A program made the translations under genes and the position numbers. Shown piece by piece: positions 17,188-26,543 of a stretch of DNA of 64,000 nucleotides (positions are counted from its first letter, which is position 1; each line of letters begins with the position of its first letter). Source of the stretch: Alicyclobacillus sacchari (GTDB taxonomy: Bacteria > Bacillota > Bacilli > Alicyclobacillales > Alicyclobacillaceae); the NCBI RefSeq assembly GCF_004366795.1, contig NZ_SORF01000004.1:186001-250000 (forward strand), given 5' to 3'. Below the pieces are notes generated by a model, which was not told where the DNA came from, made no database searches, and was given only the letters and a program-made list of their open reading frames with translations.

Positions 17188-17212
17188 AAAGGACCGGCCG
17201 CGCCGGCCGGTC
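17188..17212 (-). terminator. GC-rich stem-loop after sat
   Basis: On the minus strand GACCGGCC and GGCCGGTC flank a 5-nt loop, followed by the short CTTTCCC tract. The stem is strong but the U-run poor, so termination is plausible but not certain. Confidence 0.5.
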
Positions 17213-17224
17213 GCGCCTTGGCCG

Positions 17225-18385
17225 TCAGGCCTGTTTTGAATAGTATTCCATAAGTACCTGGACAACCTCCGGGCGGCTGAATTCCGGCGGCGGTGCGATG
17301 CCCTCGCGCAACATCTGCCGAACCTTTGTACCGGATAGGATGACGTGGTCCTCATCGCCATGTGGACAAGTTTTGGGTGTGGCCATTCCCTCACAACGCT
17401 TGCAGTAGAAGGAATGCTCGAAGAATAATGGCGTGATTCCCAGATCCGCAAAGTCGAACTGATCAAAAATGCGCTGTGCGTCGTACGTGCCGTAGTAGTT
17501 GCCTACGCCAGCGTGATCGCGCCCTACGATGAAGTGCGTGCAACCAAAGTTGCGGCGGACAAGCGCGTGCATCACGGCCTCGCGCGGCCCGGCGTAACGC
17601 ATCGCCGCCTTGTAAACGCCGAAAAACACGCGGTTTTGCGGATAGTAGTGTTCAAGGATTGCCTGATAAGCGCGCAGTCGCACATCAGCCGGGACGTCGT
17701 CCGATTTCGTCGGGCCCACCAACGGATTGAGATAAAGTCCGTCGACCGTTTCCAATGCTACCTTTTGAATGTATTCATGCGCACGGTGAACGGGATTTCT
17801 CGTTTGAAATCCGACAATCGTCTTCCAGCCCCGTTCTGCAAAGGCGGCACGAACTTGCTGCGGGGTATAGAAGTAATTCGAAAACTCATCGATCCGTTCG
17901 TCGGCAAACACCTGGACCGAACCGCCAAGGTAGACAGGCCCCCGCTCGTAGACACGACGAACCCCAGGATGGGCGTCCTCCTTCGTGCGATACACCATTT
18001 CCGCCTCGTGCTCAAGATTCGGGCGATACATGTGCTCGACGCGCATCGCCGCACAGATGACGCCGTCGGGGCGGACAAGGGCAATTTCGTCGTCCAAATG
18101 TATGTCCTTCGCCTGTTCTTCCGAAACCGGAAGTGCAACAGGAATCGACCAAATCGATCCGCTTTCGAGTCGCAGCGACTCGACGACGCTCAGATAATCC
18201 CGCTCGGACATAAAACCAGTGAGGGGGCTGAATGCGCCGATACCCAATTGGTACACATCAGAAACTGCCACTTCATCGAGCACAACCTGCTTCTTGGAAG
18301 CCAAACTGGCCCGCTTGTCCGCGACGGCTTCTGGAGCAACCATCAAATTCACCAGTGCAACACTAGCTCCATGTGCATCTGCCAC
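17225..18385 (-). CDS. sat: Sulfate adenylyltransferase (ATP sulfurylase)
   Basis: Converts sulfate and ATP to adenosine phosphosulfate and pyrophosphate, the first step of sulfate assimilation. Catalytic motifs are [12 protein letters not shown] and GRDHAGVG, and [10 protein letters not shown] lies near the start. A zinc-ribbon-like [13 protein letters not shown] segment lies near the end. I choose GTG 18385, because AAAGGAGG is 7 nt upstream and the product (386 residues) then begins at the family's usual HG-x-LVN region. An upstream ATG at 18463 lacks a spaced site. No APS kinase or reductase gene is adjacent. Confidence 0.9.
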   Translation of the reverse strand: MADAHGASVALVNLMVAPEAVADKRASLASKKQVVLDEVAVSDVYQLGIGAFSPLTGFMSERDYLSVVESLRLESGSIWSIPVALPVSEEQAKDIHLDDEIALVRPDGVICAAMRVEHMYRPNLEHEAEMVYRTKEDAHPGVRRVYERGPVYLGGSVQVFADERIDEFSNYFYTPQQVRAAFAERGWKTIVGFQTRNPVHRAHEYIQKVALETVDGLYLNPLVGPTKSDDVPADVRLRAYQAILEHYYPQNRVFFGVYKAAMRYAGPREAVMHALVRRNFGCTHFIVGRDHAGVGNYYGTYDAQRIFDQFDFADLGITPLFFEHSFYCKRCEGMATPKTCPHGDEDHVILSGTKVRQMLREGIAPPPEFSRPEVVQVLMEYYSKQA

Positions 18386-18469
18386 GTACGTGCCTCCTTT
18401 GATAATGCCTGGGTGCATCGAGTCAGGCCTATCGACCAGCATCCAGCCGACAGGTTCACTCATTCCTCT

Positions 18470-18498
18470 ATCATCCCACGTTTTTCACCAACAGACAA
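18470..18498 (-). promoter_or_regulatory. Candidate sat promoter
   Basis: On the minus strand TTGTCT (18493-18498) and GATGAT (18470-18475) are spaced by 17 bp. This gives a leader of about 75-80 nt before the chosen GTG start. Four of six bases match consensus in each box. Confidence 0.35.
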
Positions 18499-18639
18499 GA
18501 AACTCGAATGTCCCTCGACCGCAAACTGCCATCATATGACCTGAACAGACAATCCTTGTAGCGGGGATGTTTGTACATCGTTCTCGTGGATATACTATTC
18601 GTGAGGGTGATTGTCCACCATGAAGGCTTCGTCTCCGCC

Positions 18640-18975
18640 TCAAAGTCGCCCCGTACGCTTCAAGTGCTGTTCGCCCCAGCTATGCATCATGTCGAGTATG
18701 GGACGCAATGAGCGGCCGTATGGCGAGATGGCATATTCAACGCGCGGTGGAACTTCTGGATATACGGTGCGCACGACGATGCCTTCCTGTTCAAGCTCCC
18801 GAAGCTGTTTGGTGAGAACGCGCTGCGAGACGCCTGGAATCTTCCGCATCAATTCAGAAAACCGGATATGGGGTTGGGAAAACAAATGATAGAGAATGAC
18901 CATTTTCCACTTACCACTGATAACCTGAAGGGTGGATGCCACAAGACATTCAGATTGCGTCAGACGCTCTTCCAC
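18640..18975 (-). CDS. HxlR-family transcriptional regulator
   Basis: Small winged-helix regulator (111 residues). HxlR signature stretches are CLVASTLQVISGKWKM, FSELMRKIPGVSQRVLTKQL and the wing YPEVPPRVEYAISPYG. Cys10 sits where redox-sensing members such as YodB and HypR carry their sensor Cys, so thiol or quinone sensing is a reasonable inference. It starts at GTG with a weak GGGG site. It is divergent from yceI and probably controls that gene and itself. Confidence 0.85.
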   Translation of the reverse strand: MEERLTQSECLVASTLQVISGKWKMVILYHLFSQPHIRFSELMRKIPGVSQRVLTKQLRELEQEGIVVRTVYPEVPPRVEYAISPYGRSLRPILDMMHSWGEQHLKRTGRL

Positions 18976-19003
18976 TCGGACCCCTACCTACTCGCATGAT
19001 GGT

Positions 19004-19014
19004 TACTTCAAGTA
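19004..19014. promoter_or_regulatory. Palindrome in the hxlR-yceI intergenic region (possible operator)
   Basis: TACTT-C-AAGTA is a perfect 11-bp inverted repeat immediately upstream of TATACTATAG, which can act as a -10 box in either direction. The position suits autoregulation by the HxlR protein. This is inferred. Confidence 0.4.
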
Positions 19015-19140
19015 TACTATAGAACCTACAGGTGCGTACTTACCAAACGGATATTACTGATGAATAATAAGAAATGAACGAGATGCGGATGATTGTCCGC
19101 TCTATCGCAAAAAACTCATGTTACAGGGAGGCATTTACTT

Positions 19141-19671
19141 ATGGCCAAGTCCACATGGAACGTCGATACGAGCCACAGCCACGTCGGCTTTAGCGTCAAG
19201 CACATGATGTTTACCACCGTTCGTGGCAGCTTCAAACAGTTTTCAGCGACCGTCGTCGCTGATCCGGAAGATTTGACAAATGCGGAAATTGACTTTTCCA
19301 TTGAAACAGCGAGCGTCAACACTGGCGACGAGAACCGCGACAATCACCTGCGCAGCGGTGATTTCTTTGATGTCGAGAACCACCCGCAAATCACCTTCCA
19401 CGCGACGAGTACGACGAAGACGAGTGGCAACGCCTACGATATGACGGGAGATTTGACCATTCGGGGCGTCACCAAGCCAGTTACCTTCCATGTGACGTAT
19501 GAAGGTACGGGCAAGAATCCATGGGGTGCAGAAGTCGCTGGTTTCAGCGCAACAACCACCATTAACCGCAAAGATTTCGGGCTCACTTGGAATGCAGCAC
19601 TGGAGACAGGCGGAGTACTGGTGAGCGACCAAGTCAAAATCGAGCTCGACATTCAAGCCAGCAAAGCCTAA
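19141..19671 (+). CDS. yceI: YceI-family lipid-binding/stress protein
   Basis: A 176-residue lipocalin-like protein of the YceI family, thought to bind isoprenoid or polyprenoid lipids. Family motifs are WNVDTSHSHVGFSVKHMMF at the start, ETASVNTGDENRDNHLRSGDFFDVENHPQITF in the middle, and KDFGLTWN near the end. No signal peptide is present, so it is cytoplasmic here, as in many Firmicutes. ATG has GGGAGG 9 nt upstream. It is divergent from an HxlR regulator and ends in a strong terminator. Confidence 0.92.
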   Translation: MAKSTWNVDTSHSHVGFSVKHMMFTTVRGSFKQFSATVVADPEDLTNAEIDFSIETASVNTGDENRDNHLRSGDFFDVENHPQITFHATSTTKTSGNAYDMTGDLTIRGVTKPVTFHVTYEGTGKNPWGAEVAGFSATTTINRKDFGLTWNAALETGGVLVSDQVKIELDIQASKA

Positions 19672-19692
19672 CCAGAGATCCACTTCGAAAAG

Positions 19693-19718
19693 ATCGCCAC
19701 GCTCTGTGGCGATTTTTT
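19693..19718 (+). terminator. Intrinsic terminator after yceI
   Basis: ATCGCCAC and GTGGCGAT arms with a 5-nt loop are followed by TTTTT. This is a canonical rho-independent terminator 20 nt past the stop. Confidence 0.92.
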
Positions 19719-19739
19719 CGTTTCCGGGGGGTGTCAAGC

Positions 19740-20213
19740 ATGAACATAGCGATATGGATTGACGCCGATGCCACGCCGCGATCCGCCGTCGCGATCGCAC
19801 GCGAGCTGGCGAGGACGTATGGCGCGGTGGTCACCACGGTAAGTTCTATCAACCATCTCCACGATGTTCCGAACCACATCACCGTCGATGCGGATCCGCA
19901 AGCTGCCGATATGGCCATCGTGAACCATCTGGATCCAGGGGTACCGACAGTGGTCATCACACAGGACTATGGTCTTGCTGCACTTGCACTGGCGCGCGGT
20001 GCCGCCGCGGTATCGCCAACTGGACTCGCGTTTGACGCGCAGAACATCGACATGCTGCTCGCCAACCGCGATATACACATGCGGATGCGGCGCATGCCAC
20101 GTTCCATGCGGTCTAGATTGCGTGGACCCAAGGCGCGATCGGCGGCCGACGATGAGCGTTTTCGCGAAAGTCTTGCGAATATCCTCAAAAGATGGACAAG
20201 TCGCCATCCATAA
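19740..20213 (+). CDS. YaiI/YqxD-family protein (DUF188)
   Basis: A 157-residue conserved protein of the UPF0178 family with a PIN-like fold and no established function. Family features are IWIDADATPR at the N-terminus, NHITVDADPQAADMAIVNH, and VVITQDYGLAALALARGA with conserved acidic residues. The Arg-rich C-terminus (HMRMRRMPRSMRSRLRGPK) is also typical. ATG follows GGGGGGTG. It sits between yceI and an ABC ATPase gene on the same strand. Confidence 0.85.
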   Translation: MNIAIWIDADATPRSAVAIARELARTYGAVVTTVSSINHLHDVPNHITVDADPQAADMAIVNHLDPGVPTVVITQDYGLAALALARGAAAVSPTGLAFDAQNIDMLLANRDIHMRMRRMPRSMRSRLRGPKARSAADDERFRESLANILKRWTSRHP

Positions 20214-20283
20214 CATCACGCACTTCATCCACCCGCGAGCCCGTCTGTGGTAGCATGAAGAGAAAATGTGGGGGTGGGCTTAT

Positions 20284-21066
20284 TTGGAGATCCTACATGT
20301 ATCAGACGTCACTTGGGTTCGCGGGAACCGCACAATTTTGGATCGCGTGAACTGGAGGGTTCGCGCGGATGAACACTGGGCTCTCCTTGGCCTCAACGGG
20401 TCTGGCAAAACATCGCTGCTACAAATGATCAGCGGCTATCAATGGCCGACACGCGGCAGCGTGACGGTACTAGGAATGCGATATGGAAATGTGGATGTCC
20501 GCGAGGTACGAAAACAGATCGGCTGGGTGAGCAGCGCCATTGCGAGTCGCTTCGAGGCCGACGCCAACCTCGACAAAGCATACGAGGTCGTCATCAGCGG
20601 CAAATACGGTTCCATCGGCCTGTGGCAGACGCCCACGGACGAAGATAAGCGGAACGCACTTGATGCACTTGCACAGGTCTCGCTATCGCACTTGGCGGAC
20701 GCGCCATTTCACACCCTGTCACAGGGCGAGCGCCAACGCCTGCTCATCGCCCGCGCCTTCATGGCGAAACCCAAACTACTGATTCTCGACGAGCCTTGCA
20801 CGGGACTCGATATCCGCGCGCGGGAACTTTTGCTTTCGTCGCTTGAACGGGCACAGCGTACCGGCGGCCCAACCATCATTTACGTCACACACCACGTCGA
20901 AGAGATCCTGCCATTTATCTCACACGCCCTCGTGATCGACGAAGGTCGCGTGGCCGCCAGTGGAGAAAAACAGGCCGTACTGACCGACGACGTGTTACGG
21001 AATGCGTTTCACGTCGATGTCCGCACGACCTGGGAGAATCAGCGTGTCTGGTTGACCGTGCGCTGA
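20284..21066 (+). CDS. ABC transporter ATP-binding protein (YlmA/ModF-like)
   Basis: A single nucleotide-binding domain of about 260 residues. Walker A is GLNGSGKTS, the Q-loop lies around KQIGWVSSAI, the signature is LSQGERQR, Walker B is LLILDEP, and the switch His is in VTHHVEE. No membrane partner is adjacent, as with Bacillus YlmA, so it may act in translation or regulation rather than transport. I prefer TTG 20284, with GGGGGTGGG upstream; an ATG six codons earlier is possible. It converges on the DEAD-box helicase gene. Confidence 0.82.
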   Translation: MEILHVSDVTWVRGNRTILDRVNWRVRADEHWALLGLNGSGKTSLLQMISGYQWPTRGSVTVLGMRYGNVDVREVRKQIGWVSSAIASRFEADANLDKAYEVVISGKYGSIGLWQTPTDEDKRNALDALAQVSLSHLADAPFHTLSQGERQRLLIARAFMAKPKLLILDEPCTGLDIRARELLLSSLERAQRTGGPTIIYVTHHVEEILPFISHALVIDEGRVAASGEKQAVLTDDVLRNAFHVDVRTTWENQRVWLTVR

Positions 21067-21085
21067 TCTGTCATATTAGTGCGGT

Positions 21086-22501
21086 TTAGCGCCGCGAGTC
21101 GGATCGTACATATCCTTGCCGAGGACGACGGTAATGATCCCCGTGACCTTTTCGATCCCGCCCACCAGTATGCGGCTTGCGAATGCGAATGGGCTGCTCG
21201 GCCGTCAAGCGAATGGGGATCTCCTTTCGGGTCTTCGTCAACAGCTTCAGGGCACCTGCGACCAAGGCCATCGAATCCTGCTGGCTGAGCAATTCTTCGG
21301 CAAATCCGCGATACGCGCTGAGATCCGCTTGACTTGCCTTGAGCAATTCCTCCATCGCCAGCCGCTGTTTGCTTTCTTTCGCTTCACTGAACGTCGGCAA
21401 CGGACGCCTGCGAATCTTGTGGCGCGTGATCCGTTCGATCTGATGCAGATGGTCGATCTCTCGCGGCGTGACAAACGTCGATGCGATCCCACTTTTGCCA
21501 GCGCGGCCCGTGCGGCCAATGCGATGCACGTAACTGTCGATGTCCTGCGGAATGTCGAAGTTGTACACGTGCGTCACACCGCTCACGTCCAAACCGCGTG
21601 CGGCCACGTCGGTTGCGACAAGCACTTCCAGCTTGCCTTCGCGGAATTTATTCATTACCATGTCGCGCTGTTTCTGGCTGAGATCGCCATGCAGCCCGTC
21701 CGCATCATAACCGCGCATTTGCAGGGCGTTGGTCAATTCGTCCACGCGCCGCTTCGTACGCCCGAAGACAATCGCAAGCTCTGGATTGTGGATGTCGAGC
21801 AGGCGCGTCAAGACGTCCAGCTTTTGCGTCTCAGGAACCTCGTAGTATTCCTGCTCGATGGTCGGTACCGTCACTTCACTCGCTTTGACCGTCACCGTGA
21901 CGAAATCGCGCATGAACTTGCGCGCCAACTGAACAACTCCGCGCTTCATCGTCGCCGAGAACAACAGAGTCTGCCGATCCGCCGGACAAGCCCCAAGAAT
22001 GGTTTCAATATCCTCGACAAAGCCCATGTCGAGCATCTCGTCGGCCTCGTCCAACACCGCGATCGCGATGCTTTGCAAACTCAATGTGCCGCGATTCATA
22101 TGGTCCATCAGACGCCCCGGCGTCGCCACGATGACATGCGGCCGATTGCGCAAGCCGCGGATCTGGCGATTGATGTCCTGACCACCATACACGGCGAGCA
22201 CACGCACGCCTTTCACACCGCCAACCTTGGTGATCTCCTCGGCAACTTGAATGCACAATTCGCGCGTCGGCGTCAGAATGACGGCCTGCAGGGCCCCACT
22301 CTGCGTATCGACCTTTTCGACCACCGGGATGGAGAACGCGACCGTCTTACCCGTGCCTGTCTGCGCTTGCCCAATGACATCCTGCCCAGACAGCGCGACT
22401 GGAATAGCCTGCGACTGAATATCGGTCGCGGATTCAAATCCCATCATTTCGAGTGCTTTTTCTACTGGGGCACTCAATCCCATCTCAGTAAATGTTGCCA
22501 T
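21086..22501 (-). CDS. cshA: DEAD-box ATP-dependent RNA helicase (CshA-like)
   Basis: RNA unwinding enzyme used in RNA decay, ribosome assembly and cold adaptation. Motifs in order: Q motif ([28 protein letters not shown], in part), motif I AQTGTGKT, Ia PTRELCIQ, Ib [46 protein letters not shown] and [12 protein letters not shown]. The 471-residue length and basic C-terminal tail ([21 protein letters not shown], in part) match CshA. ATG 22501 has AAGGGG about 10 nt upstream. Confidence 0.92.
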   Translation of the reverse strand: MATFTEMGLSAPVEKALEMMGFESATDIQSQAIPVALSGQDVIGQAQTGTGKTVAFSIPVVEKVDTQSGALQAVILTPTRELCIQVAEEITKVGGVKGVRVLAVYGGQDINRQIRGLRNRPHVIVATPGRLMDHMNRGTLSLQSIAIAVLDEADEMLDMGFVEDIETILGACPADRQTLLFSATMKRGVVQLARKFMRDFVTVTVKASEVTVPTIEQEYYEVPETQKLDVLTRLLDIHNPELAIVFGRTKRRVDELTNALQMRGYDADGLHGDLSQKQRDMVMNKFREGKLEVLVATDVAARGLDVSGVTHVYNFDIPQDIDSYVHRIGRTGRAGKSGIASTFVTPREIDHLHQIERITRHKIRRRPLPTFSEAKESKQRLAMEELLKASQADLSAYRGFAEELLSQQDSMALVAGALKLLTKTRKEIPIRLTAEQPIRIRKPHTGGRDRKGHGDHYRRPRQGYVRSDSRR

Positions 22502-22602
22502 CTTTAAAAATCCCCTTCGCCAACCGTCTGCATACTCACGTTTAATATGGCCAGACGGTGCAAGGGATAGACGGCAAAATGGCGGACGAGCGTCCGCTTG
22601 GT

Positions 22603-23169
22603 TCACCTATCTTCCACAGGGTCCCAGTGCTCGGCAAGAAACCGATCCCGCCCCGACGCCTGACGATATCTACGGTAATGTTCCGGTCGCTTTTGATAAA
22701 AATCCTGATGGTACTCCTCTGCTTCATAAAATGGCCCGGCAGGCGCGATCTCGGTGACGATGGGCCGATGAAAACGCCCGCTCACAGCAAGTCTGCGCTT
22801 CGATACTTCGGCGGCTTGGCGCTGCGCCTCCGTGTGATAAAAAATCGCGGTTCTGTACGACGAACCGCGATCATAAAACTGCCCACCGGGATCTGTCGGA
22901 TCGATTTGTCGCCAAAAGATGTCGAGCAACTGTTCATACGACATCACAGCCGGATCATACCATATTTGAACGGCCTCGGTATGCCCAGTTGTACCGCTGC
23001 AAACCTGCTCGTACGTCGGATTTGGCACATCTCCACCGGTATAACCGGAGATGACGCGCACAACCCCGGGCCACGTGTCAAACGGCTTGACCATACACCA
23101 AAAGCAACCACCAGCAAAAGTCGCCAGTTCGATGTTCTGGCCGTCCGTGTGTTCCATCGATCCCGACAT
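22603..23169 (-). CDS. msrA: Peptide methionine-S-sulfoxide reductase MsrA
   Basis: Reduces the S epimer of methionine sulfoxide in proteins. The catalytic motif [12 protein letters not shown] lies near residue 15-20. Downstream are [27 protein letters not shown] and the late [13 protein letters not shown] segment. ATG 23169 has GGAGAGG upstream; a second ATG four codons later is possible. The start is 20 bp from the trxA stop. The two therefore form an operon in which thioredoxin, the electron donor, is made together with its client. Confidence 0.93.
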   Translation of the reverse strand: MSGSMEHTDGQNIELATFAGGCFWCMVKPFDTWPGVVRVISGYTGGDVPNPTYEQVCSGTTGHTEAVQIWYDPAVMSYEQLLDIFWRQIDPTDPGGQFYDRGSSYRTAIFYHTEAQRQAAEVSKRRLAVSGRFHRPIVTEIAPAGPFYEAEEYHQDFYQKRPEHYRRYRQASGRDRFLAEHWDPVEDR

Positions 23170-23188
23170 CTCAGATTCCGCCTCTCCG

Positions 23189-23509
23189 TTACGCCAAGAC
23201 GTCGGACAGCTGAGCCTCAAGCTGCTCCTTTGGTTGATATCCAACCAACTGCTTGACGGGCCGTCCGTTGACGAAAAGAATCAGCGTTGGAATGCTCATG
23301 ATGCCAAACTGGCCAGTTGTTACTGGATTTTCGTCGACATCAAGCTTTGCAACGGTCACCTTGTCGCTGTGGGCTTCGGAAAACTCTTCGAGAACCGGCG
23401 CCATCATTTTGCACGGACCACACCAGGTCGCCCAGAAGTCGACGAGAACCGGTTTATCGCTCTGAATCGCCTCATTGAAGTTGGCGTCCGTAAGTTTTGT
23501 CGTTGCCAT
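23189..23509 (-). CDS. trxA: Thioredoxin
   Basis: A 106-residue dithiol carrier. The WCGPCK active site is preceded by PVLVDFWAT and followed by the [23 protein letters not shown] segment with the cis-Pro. TAGGGGGT precedes ATG. The gene leads an operon with msrA and has its own promoter with an overlapping palindrome. It is the only thioredoxin in the window. Confidence 0.96.
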   Translation of the reverse strand: MATTKLTDANFNEAIQSDKPVLVDFWATWCGPCKMMAPVLEEFSEAHSDKVTVAKLDVDENPVTTGQFGIMSIPTLILFVNGRPVKQLVGYQPKEQLEAQLSDVLA

Positions 23510-23543
23510 GTCAATACCCCCTATGGTTACAGGTTACTTTTTT

Positions 23544-23573
23544 ATAGTAACACTCTGCACATCTCTCGGTCAA
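23544..23573 (-). promoter_or_regulatory. trxA-msrA promoter with overlapping palindrome
   Basis: On the minus strand TTGACC (23568-23573) and TACTAT (23544-23549) are 18 bp apart. The -10 lies within a perfect inverted repeat GTTACT-N7-AGTAAC (about 23532-23550). Repressors acting at such sites block polymerase binding directly. Confidence 0.6.
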
Positions 23574-23680
23574 TCTTCCCAGACTTTCGTCCTCGAAGTC
23601 CTCGAATCAGGACAGCAGCCGTCGCCTCCCCGTGCGCGATCACGTAACGTGTTACCATCAAGACGCCAGGAGGGTGAGTC

Positions 23681-24004
23681 GTGAACGAACGCGATGAAGC
23701 GCCACAACTTCAAGGAGAAACGACGGTTGAACGAACACTCGCTGCTATCGGGCTCATGGAGGAACGGGTGCGCGCCAACGCTCATGGCTTCGATCGCGTC
23801 ATTGTCAATCAGGCCTTGCCGCTTATTCGCCCGCGCTTGGAACAACGAATCCGTGCCGTCCCTGAGACGGAACTCATTGCGGAACTCCGTCATGTGCAAG
23901 CCCTGCTTCACGAAATCCTGGGCGATCCGCCGGCGACAAAGCAGAAGCGCCGTACAAAACGGATATCGGGTCGGGCAAGGCGACAAACTGTACCACGCCG
24001 CTGA
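23681..24004 (+). CDS. Hypothetical small charged protein
   Basis: I do not recognise this 107-residue protein. It begins at GTG with an excellent AGGAGGGTGAG site and is predicted to be largely helical (ERTLAAIGLMEERVRANAHG and ETELIAELRHVQALLHEILG). It ends in a Lys/Arg-rich tail (KQKRRTKRISGRARRQTVPR), which suggests nucleic-acid contact. There is no signal peptide or membrane segment. It converges on tag with a 5-bp gap. It is divergent from trxA and might share that promoter region. Confidence 0.6.
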   Translation: MNERDEAPQLQGETTVERTLAAIGLMEERVRANAHGFDRVIVNQALPLIRPRLEQRIRAVPETELIAELRHVQALLHEILGDPPATKQKRRTKRISGRARRQTVPRR

Positions 24005-24009
24005 AGGGC

Positions 24010-24591
24010 CTAACACACAACGGACGAGCCAGCTAACGACGCATAACGAAAGCACGAGACCACATGATCCATCGTCATACCCACAGCCTGCATGTACGAG
24101 TAGATGATGGTTGGCCCCACGAAGCGAAACCCTTCTCGTTTCCATTCACGGCTGATCAACTCAGAGAGCGCCGTTTGGGCCGGCACTTCTGTCGCGTCGC
24201 GAAACGCATTGACAATTGGTTTGCCATCGACAAAAGACCATAGATAGTTCGCAAACGAACCACAACGCGCCTGGATATCGGCAAACCTTCCGGCGTTGTT
24301 GATGGCCGCCTCGATTTTCGCGCGGTTACGCACAATACCGGAGCCTTCCGACAACAACTCGGCAATCTTCGCCTCGTCAAACGCCGCCACCTGGGTGGGA
24401 TCAAACTTCGCAAACGCTCGACGGTACGCTTCCCGCTTTTGTAAGATCGTATACCAACTGAGCCCCGCCTGTGCGCTCTCCAGCACGAGAAATTCGAACA
24501 GTTTTCGATCATCGTGTACCGGGACGCCCCACTCTTCGTCATGGTAACGAAGATAAAGCGGATCATCATTCACCCAGCCACAGCGTTCCAT
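24010..24591 (-). CDS. tag: DNA-3-methyladenine glycosylase I
   Basis: Excises 3-methyladenine from alkylated DNA. The 193-residue protein keeps the Tag zinc site: Cys4 in MERCGWV, a His in LYLRYHDEEWG, and the C-terminal His/Cys pair in MDHVVSCF. It also keeps FEFLVLESAQAGLSWYTIL and the GSGIVRNRAKIEA helix-hairpin region. ATG 24591 has GGAGG 8 nt upstream. The in-frame extension further upstream lacks family similarity. It is monocistronic. Confidence 0.93.
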   Translation of the reverse strand: MERCGWVNDDPLYLRYHDEEWGVPVHDDRKLFEFLVLESAQAGLSWYTILQKREAYRRAFAKFDPTQVAAFDEAKIAELLSEGSGIVRNRAKIEAAINNAGRFADIQARCGSFANYLWSFVDGKPIVNAFRDATEVPAQTALSELISREWKREGFRFVGPTIIYSYMQAVGMTMDHVVSCFRYASLAGSSVVC

Positions 24592-24718
24592 GGCAAAGCC
24601 TCCACAAATCATCCAACGGTGTGCCATCTGCAGATTAGCCGACCTGAGGAACGATGTAAAGAACGGATTCGCAAACGGAGCGCGCCCCAACGTAAAGGTG
24701 ATTTTCTGAAGCGTTTAC

Positions 24719-24724
24719 TATAAT
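24719..24724 (+). promoter_or_regulatory. -10 box of the pepF gene
   Basis: Perfect TATAAT 22 nt upstream of the ribosome-binding TTG start. It overlaps an in-frame ATG at 24723, which argues that the ATG is not used. The -35 region is weak. Confidence 0.6.
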
Positions 24725-24746
24725 GGTCTCTAAGGAGGCGATACGC

Positions 24747-26543
24747 TTGACCCATAGTTCGCAACAGACTTGGGATTTGGACGTCATTTTCGCAGGCGGC
24801 AGTAAGTCCCATGCATTTCGCTCGTTTCTCGATGATCTGGACACGCGGATTCAACGTTTCACGGATGCGTGCGCCGGCCTTGTTCAGGGAAGCGCCACAC
24901 CGACCGCTCTCGCGCAACTAGTCTTAGACATGCAGGACATCGCTGCGCGCACGCGTGAAAGTGGAGCGTTTATCTCCTGCCTAACCGCGCAGAATGTGCG
25001 CGACACGGACGCCAAATTGTTGCTTGGTCGCCTGCAACAAATGCGCGCCGCGTTTGCCAGTGCCTTGACGACCTTCAACGAACTCCTCACTTCGCTCAAC
25101 GAAACGGCGTTCTCCGAGCTCCTCGCCCAACCTGGCGTCTCCAATTTGAAGTTCCCCTTGATGGAGCGAATAGAACGTGCCAAAGAGCAGTTGCCTGCAC
25201 CAGAAGAGAAACTGATCGCAAAATTGTCGGTCGACGGTTACAACGCTTGGGGCGAGTTGTACGATACCATCGTCGGCCGAATGCATGCCGATATCGAGAT
25301 CGACGGCCAGCCCGAACAGGTTTCGATGGGACAGCTGGCCAATCGTATCGCTTCCGCACAGCCGGACGATCGCGAAACACTGTTTGCAATCTGGGAGAAG
25401 ACATGGGCTGACGAGGCCGACCTATGTGCAGATGCACTCAACCATCTTGCCGGATACAGACTCGCTGTCTACAACGCACGGGGTTGGACGTCGGTCCTCA
25501 AGGAACCGTTGGCGATCAACCGCATGTCAGAAAGCACGTTGAATGCCATGTGGGGCGTGATCGAACAGAACAAAGAAGCGATGGTGCGCTTTTTGCAGGC
25601 TAAGGCCAGACTTCTTCGGCGAGACAAGTTGCGCTGGGAGGATATCGACGCACCGCTGGGTGAAGCCGCCTCGCACAAAGTGTCCTACGATGAAGCACGG
25701 GCGTTTATCGTCCGCCACTTCGGTCGCTTTAGTGACGATATGGCTCGCTTTGCGGATGCTTGCTTCGAAAAGCGATGGATCGAATCAGAAGATAGGCCAG
25801 GCAAACGGCCTGGTGGATTTTGCACCAGCTTTCCCGTCAGCCAACAAACGCGTATTTTCGTGACGTTCTCCGGTACGCCAGGCAATGTCGCGACCCTTGC
25901 ACACGAGCTTGGACACGCCTACCATCAGCACGTGATGCGCGGCCTGCCACAGCTACTGAGCAATTACGCGATGAATGTCGCGGAAACGGCGTCTACGTTT
26001 GCGGAGGCCATCGTGTCGGATGCGGCGATTCGGGAAGCAGAGACCGATGGAGAAAAACTGGCGCTGCTCGACGAAAAGATTGGTCGTGCCGTCGCCATGT
26101 TGATGAACATTCACGCGCGCTTCTTGTTTGAGACGAGATTCTACGAAGAACGACGCAAAGGCTTTGTCAAGGCGGATCGCCTCAATGAACTGATGGTGGC
26201 CGCGCAACGTGAAGCCTACCAGGATGCACTAGCGAGTTATCATCCGCACTTTTGGGCGTCGAAGCTTCATTTTTACATCACAGGAACACCGTTCTACAAC
26301 TTCCCCTATACGTTTGGATATTTGTTTAGCAGTGGTATTTACGCGCAAGCCCTGCGCGAAGGACCGACCTTCGCTGACAAGTATGTCGCGTTGCTGCGCG
26401 ACACGGGAAGGATGAGCGTCGAAGATCTCGCGGCGAAACATCTGGGTGTCAGTCTGAAAGAACGGGACTTCTGGCAGTCTGCTGTCGATCTCGCCGCAAC
26501 CGATGTCGATATGTTTATCGATCTGGCGAACAAATTCAGCTAA
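24747..26543 (+). CDS. pepF: Oligoendopeptidase F-type metallopeptidase (M3B)
   Basis: Cytosolic zinc peptidase that trims short peptides. The 598-residue protein has the M3 motif TLAHELGHAYHQHV, in which two His and a Glu bind zinc and catalyse, followed by the third ligand Glu in AETASTFAEAIV. The family substrate-binding segment HPHFWASKLHFYITGTPFYNFPY is present in order. The start is TTG with AAGGAGGCG 6 nt upstream. The gene is monocistronic and converges, with a 4-bp overlap, on the lipoprotein gene. Confidence 0.92.
   Translation: MTHSSQQTWDLDVIFAGGSKSHAFRSFLDDLDTRIQRFTDACAGLVQGSATPTALAQLVLDMQDIAARTRESGAFISCLTAQNVRDTDAKLLLGRLQQMRAAFASALTTFNELLTSLNETAFSELLAQPGVSNLKFPLMERIERAKEQLPAPEEKLIAKLSVDGYNAWGELYDTIVGRMHADIEIDGQPEQVSMGQLANRIASAQPDDRETLFAIWEKTWADEADLCADALNHLAGYRLAVYNARGWTSVLKEPLAINRMSESTLNAMWGVIEQNKEAMVRFLQAKARLLRRDKLRWEDIDAPLGEAASHKVSYDEARAFIVRHFGRFSDDMARFADACFEKRWIESEDRPGKRPGGFCTSFPVSQQTRIFVTFSGTPGNVATLAHELGHAYHQHVMRGLPQLLSNYAMNVAETASTFAEAIVSDAAIREAETDGEKLALLDEKIGRAVAMLMNIHARFLFETRFYEERRKGFVKADRLNELMVAAQREAYQDALASYHPHFWASKLHFYITGTPFYNFPYTFGYLFSSGIYAQALREGPTFADKYVALLRDTGRMSVEDLAAKHLGVSLKERDFWQSAVDLAATDVDMFIDLANKFS

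Noticed and set aside
18386-18463. Longer sat N-terminus from ATG 18463
   Set aside because: Extra 26 residues have no family counterpart and AGAGGA is too close to the ATG. GTG 18385 has AAAGGAGG at proper spacing.
21116-22507. Long open frame on the plus strand (463 codons)
   Set aside because: Antisense to the DEAD-box helicase gene, whose motifs are complete; no start signal.
24723-24746. In-frame ATG 8 codons upstream of the pepF start
   Set aside because: It lies inside the -10 box TATAAT, while the TTG downstream has a perfect AAGGAGG site.
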